A stretch of 11,265 nucleotides of DNA from CAYWNK01 sp047639615 (GTDB lineage: Bacteria > Planctomycetota > UBA1135 > GCA-002686595), in the NCBI GenBank assembly GCA_047639615.1, contig JBLIOL010000177.1:1-11265 (forward strand), read 5' to 3'. Positions 5,937-11,265 of the stretch are shown here, in pieces. A program made the position numbers and the translations under genes. The notes beneath the pieces were generated by a model that saw only the letters and a list, made by a program, of their open reading frames with translations, was not told the DNA's origin and ran no database searches. Position 1 is the stretch's first letter. The number at the start of each line of letters is the position of its first letter.

Positions 5937-7595
5937 CTACATGACCGGCTCGATGCCAAGCTCGGCGAAGCCCTTGTCCTCGAAGGTCTTCTTGAACAGG
6001 TCGCGCAGCTTGGTGGCAGCCGTGTCGTAGGCGTCCTTGTCTTCCCAGGAGTTGCGCGGGTTGAGGATGTTCGCATCCACGCCGGGGCAGCTCTTGGGCA
6101 TCTTCAGGTTGAAGTGCGGGTGCATGTCGTACTCCGCGCCGTCCTGGTGCAGGTCGCCGTTCAACGCCGCGTTCAGCAGCGCGCGCGTGTCCTTGATGGA
6201 GATGCGCGAACCTGTTCCATAAGCGCCGCCGCCCCAACCCGTGTTGAGCAGGATGCAGCGCGCCTTGTGCTTGCCCATCTTGGCGGCCAAGCCGCGCGCA
6301 TAAACGCTCGGCTTCTGGGCCATGAAGGGTGCGCCGAAGCAGGAGCTGAAAGCAGCCTTAGGCTCGGTCACACCGACCTCAGTACCCGCCAACTTGGCGG
6401 TGAAGCCCATGATGAAGTGGTACATGACCTCTTTCGACTCGAGCACGCTCACCGGGGGCAGCACGCCGAAGGCATCAGCGGTCAGCAGCACGATGGTCTC
6501 AGGGTGCGGGCCCTTGGCGCCTGCGGAGACGTTCGGGTTGCAGCTGAGGGGGTAGCTGAAGCGCGTGTTCTCGGTGATCGAGTCGTCGCTGAGGTCGAGA
6601 TCCTGAGGATCCGTGTCCTCCATGCGCTTGCCCGGCAGGGTCGGCACATTCTCGATCAAGGTACCAGCCATGGAGAGCGCTGCTGCGATCACCGGCTCGG
6701 CTTCCTTGTTGAGGTCGATCAGCTTGGCGTAGCAGCCATCCTCCAGGTTCGAAATGCCGGACTGCGTCCACGCGGTCTCGTCATCGCCAACCAAGAGACG
6801 GTCGGGGTCAGCCGAGAGCGTCGTCTTACCCGTACCGGAGAGACCGAAGAGGATCGCGCCGTCGCCGCGCTCGCCCACGTTGGCGGAGCAGTGCATGGAC
6901 ATGTGGCCGAGATCCGGCAGCATGTAGTTCATGACCGTGAACATGGTCTTCTTGTTCACGCCGCAGTAGTCGCTGCGTCCAAGCACCAAGGCCACGCGCG
7001 TCTTCACGTCCATGATCACGGCGCGCTTGGATTTGGTTCCGTCGCGCTCGGGGTCACAGTGGAAGCTCGGCACGTTGAGCAGAGTCCAGCGCTTGCTCTC
7101 CTCGTCCGCCACGCCTTCGACGTCCTTGGGGAACATGTTGTGCACGAACAGCGCGTGCGTGGCGAACTCGCCCACGAAGCGATAGGGCACGGCGTACTCG
7201 GGATCCGAGCCGGCGTACACGTTCTGCACGTAGAGGTTCGCAGCGCGCGCGTTCAGGTGCTCGCCGACGCGCTTCTGCAGCGCCTCGAACTTGGCCGGGT
7301 CAAAGCGCTGGAAGTCGTTCTTCCACCAGACCTTGTCCTCGAGCTCGGGCCAAGCCACACCAAAGGTGTCCTTGACCGGGCGCCCGGTGCAGGAAGGGTC
7401 GGTATAAAAGACGAGCGGGCCGTCCTTACCGAGCTTGGTGGGGAACGCTTTCTGAGCGTCGTCTGGACCTTCGGCCACCACACGCCCGCGATCATTGGCG
7501 ATCGCGGCGTCGAAGAGCTGGTCCTTGGTGAGATCTGCGTCGTAGGTGACGCCGGTGAGGCCGAATTGAGCCTCGAGGTCTTGCTGGAAACCCAT
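5937..7595 (-). CDS. pckA: Phosphoenolpyruvate carboxykinase (ATP)
   Basis: The 552-aa enzyme converts oxaloacetate and ATP to phosphoenolpyruvate, CO2 and ADP, the first committed step of gluconeogenesis, in the cytoplasm. Length and motifs fit the ATP-dependent family throughout. R72 lies in the CTGRPVKD substrate loop and K215/K216 in GVNKKTMF. H235 lies in SMHCSANVGE. The P-loop GLSGTGKTT (251-259) and the metal-binding GDDE (270-273) follow. R345 lies in ENTRFSYP, and LTADAFGVLPPVS and RISIKDTR come later. All key residues are present. I start at the ATG at 7595 because GAGG lies 9 nt upstream, one of very few Shine-Dalgarno-like sites in the window; the ATG at 7610 would add MRPPL. The gene is monocistronic in appearance, converging on the hydrolase across a shared hairpin. 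The opposite strand holds a long artefactual reading frame. Confidence 0.97.
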   Translation of the reverse strand: MGFQQDLEAQFGLTGVTYDADLTKDQLFDAAIANDRGRVVAEGPDDAQKAFPTKLGKDGPLVFYTDPSCTGRPVKDTFGVAWPELEDKVWWKNDFQRFDPAKFEALQKRVGEHLNARAANLYVQNVYAGSDPEYAVPYRFVGEFATHALFVHNMFPKDVEGVADEESKRWTLLNVPSFHCDPERDGTKSKRAVIMDVKTRVALVLGRSDYCGVNKKTMFTVMNYMLPDLGHMSMHCSANVGERGDGAILFGLSGTGKTTLSADPDRLLVGDDETAWTQSGISNLEDGCYAKLIDLNKEAEPVIAAALSMAGTLIENVPTLPGKRMEDTDPQDLDLSDDSITENTRFSYPLSCNPNVSAGAKGPHPETIVLLTADAFGVLPPVSVLESKEVMYHFIMGFTAKLAGTEVGVTEPKAAFSSCFGAPFMAQKPSVYARGLAAKMGKHKARCILLNTGWGGGAYGTGSRISIKDTRALLNAALNGDLHQDGAEYDMHPHFNLKMPKSCPGVDANILNPRNSWEDKDAYDTAATKLRDLFKKTFEDKGFAELGIEPVM

Positions 7596-7635
7596 TAGAG
7601 GGGGCCTCATGGAGAGCTTTGAACCTGGAAATTAG

Positions 7636-7652
7636 GCGGAAAACGTATCCGC
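7636..7652. promoter_or_regulatory. Small palindrome upstream of pckA
   Basis: GCGGA (7636-7640) and TCCGC (7648-7652) form a 5-bp inverted repeat with a 7-nt spacer, 41-57 nt upstream of the start at 7595. On the minus strand, TTGCTG and TACGTT flank a 17-nt spacer and could be a weak promoter overlapping it. The pair may be an operator and promoter, but matches to consensus are poor. Confidence 0.2.
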
Positions 7653-7694
7653 AACCCCTTCGGGCAGCAACCACGAGTCCGCACTACCTAGCAA

Positions 7695-7731
7695 GCAAAA
7701 CGAAATAAGTGGTCCTGGGCAAGCACCACCT
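7695..7731 (-). terminator. Rho-independent terminator after the epimerase gene
   Basis: Read on the minus strand, a 7-bp stem (AGGTGGT with ACCACTT, one G-U pair, 11-nt loop) begins 11 nt after the epimerase stop. It is followed by the T-rich run ATTTCGTTTTG. Position and shape fit an intrinsic terminator that separates the epimerase from pckA. The short stem makes its strength uncertain. Confidence 0.45.
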
Positions 7732-7741
7732 GCCGACTCGT

Positions 7742-8710
7742 TCAGCGCGAGGCCAAATGCTGGGCCTTGTACCACTCCAGAGTGCGCCCCAGGCCCTCAC
7801 GCCAGTGCACCTTGGCCTCATAGCCAAGCCACTCCTGGGCCCGTTCCAGGCTCGCCAGGCTGTGGCGCACATCGCCTCCGCGGGCCTCAGCGTACAGGGG
7901 CTTCAAATCCACCTGCAGGTACTCAGCCATGGCCTCGAAGAGCTCATTGAGACTGATGCGCTCCCCCGCTCCCACATTGATAACGGCCCCGCCGGGCACA
8001 TCCGCGCTGAGCGCGGCCAGATTGGCGGCGACCACATTGTCCACGTAGGTGAAGTCGCGAGTCTGCCCACCGTCACCGAAAATGGTCGGGGCGCGACCCT
8101 CGAGCAGGGCGCGCGCGAAGATCGCTATAACACCGGTGTAGGGACTGTCGTCAGCCTGGCGCGGTCCAAAGACATTGAAGTAGCGCAGTGGCACAGTGAC
8201 GAGCCCATGGCAGTGACTGTAGACCGCGCACAGGTTCTCGCCGGCAACCTTGCCCGCCGCGTAGGGCGAGAGCGGCGAGACGGACATGGCCTCGTGCTTG
8301 GGCAGCGCCTCGGACTCACCATAGGCCGCCGAGGAGGCCGCCATCACGAAGCGCGCCGCGCCCACTTCCCGAGCCGCCTCGAGCAGGTTCAAGGTACCCA
8401 TCACGTTGACCCCCACCGAGCGCATGGGATCGGCCAAGCTCTGGGGCACGCTCACCTGCGCAGCTTCATGCAGGATGCCATGCACCCCGCGCGCCGCCGC
8501 CAAACAAGCGGCCGGGTCGACGATATCGCCCTCGAAGATCTCCACCGCCGCGCCACTACCGGGCGCGCCCACATCTAAGTGCGCGAGGTTCCCGCGCAGG
8601 CCGCTCGAAAAGTTGTCGAGCACGTGCACGCGATCACCGCGCTCCACGAGGCCTGTAGTGATATGAGAACCGATGAAGCCGGCGCCGCCGGTGACGAGAT
8701 AGATGGTCAT
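7742..8710 (-). CDS. NAD-dependent sugar epimerase (UDP-glucose/GlcNAc 4-epimerase-like)
   Basis: The 322-aa product is an extended short-chain dehydrogenase/reductase. The N-terminal Rossmann fold shows TGGAGFIGS (7-15) for NAD binding, and D32 in VLDNFSSG after strand two suggests NAD preference. The active site has S126/S127 in AASSAAYGE, with Y150 and K154 in the YxxxK motif SPYAAGK. RYFNVFGPRQ (176-185) and FGDGGQTRDFTYVDNVV (211-227) are typical of GalE/WbpP-type nucleotide-sugar 4-epimerases, which interconvert gluco and galacto configurations for polysaccharide synthesis. Whether it acts on UDP-Glc, UDP-GlcNAc or a uronate cannot be settled. The ATG at 8710 starts the first strand directly. 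TAGACC lies 12 nt upstream and no Shine-Dalgarno is present. Divergent from the membrane-protein/SGNH gene pair, which would fit a surface-glycan role. Confidence 0.92.
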   Translation of the reverse strand: MTIYLVTGGAGFIGSHITTGLVERGDRVHVLDNFSSGLRGNLAHLDVGAPGSGAAVEIFEGDIVDPAACLAAARGVHGILHEAAQVSVPQSLADPMRSVGVNVMGTLNLLEAAREVGAARFVMAASSAAYGESEALPKHEAMSVSPLSPYAAGKVAGENLCAVYSHCHGLVTVPLRYFNVFGPRQADDSPYTGVIAIFARALLEGRAPTIFGDGGQTRDFTYVDNVVAANLAALSADVPGGAVINVGAGERISLNELFEAMAEYLQVDLKPLYAEARGGDVRHSLASLERAQEWLGYEAKVHWREGLGRTLEWYKAQHLASR

Positions 8711-8722
8711 GCGAAGATATGG

Positions 8723-8731
8723 GGTCTATCC
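8723..8731 (-). promoter_or_regulatory. Candidate -10 box of the epimerase gene
   Basis: On the minus strand GGATAGACC ends 12 nt before the ATG at 8710, so the leader would be only a few nucleotides. It matches the GG-TAGAC pattern before the permease and VOC-like genes. No recognisable -35 sequence accompanies it. Confidence 0.3.
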
Positions 8732-8825
8732 AGAGGGTACGCGCAGTAGCCATCGACCCGGGCCCTGGAAATCCCATAGGAATCACGCCAAAAGGGCCGC
8801 TGAGCCCGCTCCAAACACGAGATCG

Positions 8826-8834
8826 GGCTAGGCT
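8826..8834 (+). promoter_or_regulatory. Candidate -10 box of the membrane-protein/SGNH operon
   Basis: GGCTAGGCT ends 28 nt before the ATG at 8863. It resembles the other TAGRC boxes in the window. The rest of the 152-nt divergent gap (8711-8862) shows no other gene or clear repeat. Confidence 0.3.
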
Positions 8835-8862
8835 GCGGGTCCTGCCTACCGCTGCGCTCACC

Positions 8863-9006
8863 ATGTCAGATCCTGAATCCTCCAAGTCCACCTCGGTCCT
8901 CGTATACGCCCTGATCGCCTTCGTGGTCCTGCTGCTAGGTCTCGGACTGGCCGTCATGCTCGGCGGCGACGGCGAGGGCCCCGCGCCCTATGAAGGCTTC
9001 AACTAA
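8863..9006 (+). CDS. Small single-pass membrane protein (47 aa)
   Basis: This short frame encodes 47 residues: a polar, Ser-rich N-terminus (1-10), one strongly hydrophobic segment (about 11-33, rich in V, L and A), and a Gly/Pro tail ending in EGFN. It has no Cys or catalytic motif. The ATG at 8863 is chosen over a longer upstream reading frame because it opens directly before the membrane segment and after a promoter-like box. Its last 17 nt overlap the start of the SGNH hydrolase gene (ATG at 8990), which indicates translational coupling and supports it being real. It may be a membrane anchor or small partner of the hydrolase, whose own N-terminus also carries one membrane helix. I do not recognise a family. 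Confidence 0.6.
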   Translation: MSDPESSKSTSVLVYALIAFVVLLLGLGLAVMLGGDGEGPAPYEGFN

Positions 9007-10654
9007 CCCGGAGAGCGCCCCCACCGGCGCCTCCCAGCGCCGGTGGAAGCGCGACCTCGTCATCATCGCCCTGATGGTGCTGGGCCTCTTCGGAGCCCTG
9101 GAAGGCAGCCTGCGCCTGCTCGGCATCGGCGCTGACACGCGCACCTCGCCCCTGGCCTACCAGGAGGTCTTCACGCCCGCCATGCGGCCCGTAACCTCCC
9201 CGGGCGGCGAGCCATTCTGGCGCACCTGGGACCCGCGCCACCCGCGCCAATTCCTGCCGCGCACCAAGGCCGCGAACGCTCTGCGCGTGCTCTGCTTCGG
9301 CGGCTCCGCCACCGCCGGCCTGGGCTTCTCCCCCAACGTGACCTTCGCCCGCCAGCTCGAGGACCTACTCATCGAGTCCTACCCCGAGCGCACGATCGAG
9401 GTCGTCAACCTGGGCGTGGTCGCCATCGCCGCCAAGCAGGTGCGCATCCTGCTCGAGGACGCCCTCGCGACTCTCGAGCCCGACCTCGTGCTGGTCTGGT
9501 CCGGCAACAACGAGTTCCTGCCGGTGCACCACGCGAAGTACGCCGCCCGGCACGCCACCTGGAGCTCGCAGCTGACGAACACCCTCAGCGACACCAACCT
9601 GGTGCGCCTGATCAAGCGCGCCGTCCACGGCCCGCCCAGCCCCGCCGACGTCCCCGACCGCAACCCAGACCAGGACCCGGACAAGATCCTGACCCAGGCC
9701 AACATCATCAAAGATGTGCGGGTGGAGATCGACGAATTCGGAGCCACCCTGGACGCCTACGAGTCCGAACTCAACGGCATGGTGCGCGCCGCACAAGCTG
9801 CCGGCGTCCCCATGGTCCTAGCCAGCGTCGCCGTCAACGAAGAGTGGCGCGGCCGCGGCGGCCTCGAAGCGGATTGGCTAGCGACCTTCTTCGAGCAGCC
9901 CGCCACCCTCGCCGAAGCCGCCGAGCAACTGATCCAGCGCCTCACCGCTAGGAGCATTTCTCCCTACGACCGCTGGGACCTGCTCACACGCCTGGCCAGC
10001 GCCCAGGACGAGCTCGGCCAAACCGCGCAGGCTAACGCCTCCTGGCACGCCGCCCTGCAGATCGACCCGCACCTGCGCCGCGCCACCGACGCCCACGCCG
10101 CCGCCGCCAGCCGCGCCGCCTCCACCGAGAACGCCGCCGTAGTGTTTCTGGACGGCCGCGCGCTCCTACGCGCCGACGACCCGCGCGGCCGCGTCGGCTT
10201 CCGCCACTTCTACGACTACGTGCACTTCACCCCGCGCGGCGCCATGCTCGTAGCCGACGGCATGCTGCAAGTCGCCGCCGGCCTACGCGGCTTCCCCGCC
10301 CCCGAAGGCCACCTGCGCCGCGACCAAGACGGCTTGCCAGTGGTCCTGGCCGAGCGCCTCGCGCGCATCGAGCAAGCCACGGGGGACTTCACCGAGCAGG
10401 ATGAGTTTCTAGGCATCACCTTCGACCCCGCCCGCGTGCACTCCACCGACCTGTGGAAGTACGACCTGGCTCTCGAAGACCTAGAAGCGCGCCTAGCCGC
10501 CCATCCCGACGACATCCCCGCCCTGCTCTACCGCGCCTGCGCCCGCTCCTTCCTCCAAGACGGCGCCCCCGGCGCCCGCGCCGACTGGGAACACGTCCTC
10601 AGCCTGCAACCCAGCCACCCCATCGCCACCCGCAACCTCAACGCCCTGCGCTAG
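8990..10654 (+). CDS. SGNH/GDSL hydrolase-like protein with TPR segments
   Basis: The 554-aa product has a membrane helix at about 21-39, so the rest is probably periplasmic. The SGNH blocks are in order. S106 lies in LCFGGSATAGLGF (block I, with GGS instead of GDS). G142 lies in NLGVVAIAAKQ (block II), N173 in WSGNNEF (block III), and D409 and H412 in YDYVHFTPRG (block V). Between blocks III and V is an insert of over 200 residues containing a TPR-like helix pair (about 326-360). A second TPR-like stretch is at 491-551. The family includes esterases and O-acetyl transferases or acetylesterases acting on polysaccharides. The catalytic residues look intact, but the substrate is unknown. Translation is likely coupled to the preceding 47-aa gene through a 17-nt overlap. 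Codon use is extremely C/G-ending. Confidence 0.82.
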   Translation: MKASTNPESAPTGASQRRWKRDLVIIALMVLGLFGALEGSLRLLGIGADTRTSPLAYQEVFTPAMRPVTSPGGEPFWRTWDPRHPRQFLPRTKAANALRVLCFGGSATAGLGFSPNVTFARQLEDLLIESYPERTIEVVNLGVVAIAAKQVRILLEDALATLEPDLVLVWSGNNEFLPVHHAKYAARHATWSSQLTNTLSDTNLVRLIKRAVHGPPSPADVPDRNPDQDPDKILTQANIIKDVRVEIDEFGATLDAYESELNGMVRAAQAAGVPMVLASVAVNEEWRGRGGLEADWLATFFEQPATLAEAAEQLIQRLTARSISPYDRWDLLTRLASAQDELGQTAQANASWHAALQIDPHLRRATDAHAAAASRAASTENAAVVFLDGRALLRADDPRGRVGFRHFYDYVHFTPRGAMLVADGMLQVAAGLRGFPAPEGHLRRDQDGLPVVLAERLARIEQATGDFTEQDEFLGITFDPARVHSTDLWKYDLALEDLEARLAAHPDDIPALLYRACARSFLQDGAPGARADWEHVLSLQPSHPIATRNLNALR

Positions 10655-10662
10655 CCCAGGGT

Positions 10663-10703
10663 GAGTTCGGGCGCTTTGTGCCTGACCCCATGCGCCTGAA
10701 CTC
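10663..10703. terminator. Hairpin after the SGNH/TPR gene
   Basis: GAGTTCGGGCGC (10663-10674) pairs with GCGCCTGAACTC (10692-10703): 12 bp with one G-U, around a 17-nt loop. It begins 8 nt after the stop of the SGNH/TPR gene and lies beyond the stop of the convergent gene. It may end or protect both transcripts. There is no U-tract directly after either arm. Confidence 0.4.
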
Positions 10704-10737
10704 GGGCGGTTTGTGCCTGACCCCATGCGCCTGAACT
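10668..10737. repeat. Two tandem copies of a 35-bp unit
   Basis: Units at 10668-10702 and 10703-10737 differ at a single base (C at 10674, G at 10709). Each contains TTTGTGCCTGACCCC followed by ATGCGCCTGAACT. The core TGTGCCTGACCCC occurs once more at 5099. The second unit runs into the stop codon of the minus-strand SGNH gene. Size, palindromic nature and intergenic position resemble REP/BIME-type elements; no RAYT transposase gene is present here. Confidence 0.75.
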
Positions 10738-11265
10738 CACAGCCAACCTAGGGCCTGCAAGCGCGCCGCCACGCCGTCGGCCATGACTTGGTAGCCGACG
10801 GGGCCGGGGTGGCTTGGGTCTGCGGTGCCCATGGGGTTTTGCTTGGCGTTCACGAAACCGGGCAGCAAGTCCACGAGCTCGATGCCTAGCTCGGCGCAGC
10901 GTCGGACTAATTCAGCCTGGAAGGCGCACTCCTTGGCGCGCACCGCGTCACGTTCCGCTCCGGCCGCTGCGCCTCGCATGCGTCGCGTCTGCGGACCGCT
11001 GGGAAAGACCGCCACCAGCAGCTTGCCGCCGTCCGCCTCGCAGGCCTGACGCAGCTGGTCCAATTGATCGGCGATGTGCGCCCAATAGCCGCTCGCCATG
11101 GGTGCGCGCGGGTTGGCTTGAATCGCGAGCGGGCGCTTGTCGTAGTCGTCGCGCAGCTTCTGCTCTGCGGGCGTGCGTGGGATGCGATAGCTACTGAGTT
11201 TCGGCAGCAGGTTGCGTTGCACCGCCTCCAGAATCGCCGTGCGACCGAACAGTCGAAAGACGACG
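10737..11265 (-). CDS. SGNH hydrolase-like protein, C-terminal part
   Basis: The minus-strand frame is open from the right edge (11265) to the TGA at 10739-10737, so the N-terminus lies outside the window. A GTG at 11222 could be read as a start, but the codons upstream of it continue without a stop as VVFRLFGRTAILEAV, a normal coding sequence. The visible 175 or so residues contain a Rossmann-like strand (KLLVAVFPSG), a helix and strand with GIELVDLLPGF, and the ending ADPSHPGPVGYQVMADGVAARL. The latter matches block V of SGNH hydrolases (DxxH followed by a glycine helix), as in AlgX/DltD-like and GDSL proteins. The nucleophile Ser block is outside the window. It probably acts on acylated cell-surface polymers like its convergent neighbour. 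The stop codon lies at the edge of the 35-bp repeat. Confidence 0.72.
   Translation of the reverse strand, partial: VVFRLFGRTAILEAVQRNLLPKLSSYRIPRTPAEQKLRDDYDKRPLAIQANPRAPMASGYWAHIADQLDQLRQACEADGGKLLVAVFPSGPQTRRMRGAAAGAERDAVRAKECAFQAELVRRCAELGIELVDLLPGFVNAKQNPMGTADPSHPGPVGYQVMADGVAARLQALGWL

Noticed and set aside
6114..7598. 494-codon open frame on the plus strand opposite pckA
   Set aside because: It is the antisense of a fully conserved PEP carboxykinase. Its translation is rich in His, Arg, Val and Gly with no domain, as expected from the GC-rich codon structure of the real gene.
7709..8578. 289-codon open frame on the plus strand opposite the epimerase
   Set aside because: Antisense shadow of an SDR with all motifs intact; low-complexity His/Arg/Gly composition and no recognisable fold.
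10668..10737. CRISPR array or attachment site
   Set aside because: Only two adjacent 35-bp units with no spacers, no cas gene, no integrase and no tRNA nearby.
10737..11222. Complete small gene starting at the GTG at 11222
   Set aside because: The frame continues upstream without a stop to the window edge with normal protein sequence, so this is the 3' part of a larger gene.
1..11265. Defence system, toxin-antitoxin pair or prophage genes
   Set aside because: None of the products carries nuclease, toxin, helicase, phage structural or recombinase motifs.

Overview
The window is about 11.3 kb of GC-rich bacterial chromosome, tightly packed, with genes on both strands and no rRNA, tRNA, CRISPR array, integrase or transposase. 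Three things make a Planctomycetota-like lineage the best guess: the near absence of Shine-Dalgarno sequences, a small two-blade PQQ-repeat protein next to a secreted protein that looks like a degenerate metallopeptidase, and an SGNH-hydrolase/TPR fusion. No marker gene proves this assignment, and it is an inference.

Layout. (1) Positions 1-145, minus: start of a VOC/glyoxalase-like protein that runs off the left edge. (2) 181-2670, plus: an amino-acid permease of the APC superfamily followed 9 nt later by a 2-oxoglutarate/Fe(II) oxygenase of the isopenicillin N synthase type. (3) 2646-3380, minus: a short formyltransferase whose 3' end overlaps the oxygenase by 25 nt. (4) 3477-5023, plus: a 114-aa PQQ-repeat protein and a secreted 396-aa protein with a gluzincin-like region in which the catalytic Glu is missing. 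(5) 5131-5922, plus: a lipoprotein alpha/beta hydrolase. (6) 5937-7595, minus: ATP-dependent PEP carboxykinase (pckA), the only confident housekeeping gene. (7) 7742-8710, minus: a UDP-sugar 4-epimerase-like SDR. (8) 8863-10654, plus: a 47-aa single-pass membrane protein overlapping an SGNH hydrolase with TPR segments. (9) 10737-11265, minus: the C-terminal part of another SGNH-like hydrolase, cut by the right edge.

How the genes may work together. The permease, oxygenase, formyltransferase and VOC protein could form a small amino-acid or metabolite modification locus. The epimerase and the two SGNH proteins fit surface polysaccharide or glycan acylation. Both are readings of gene neighbourhood only. 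PEP carboxykinase supplies gluconeogenesis.

Regulatory picture. Almost no start codon has a purine-rich ribosome binding site. A hexamer resembling TAGACT or TAGGCT, preceded by GG, sits 6-35 nt before the start of most first genes. This suggests many leaderless or very short-leader transcripts. Convergent gene ends are marked by compact inverted repeats at 2646-2670, 5876-5912 and 10663-10703. The last is part of a 35-bp tandem duplication whose core TGTGCCTGACCCC recurs at 5099. I see no clear-cut novel defence or mobile system.
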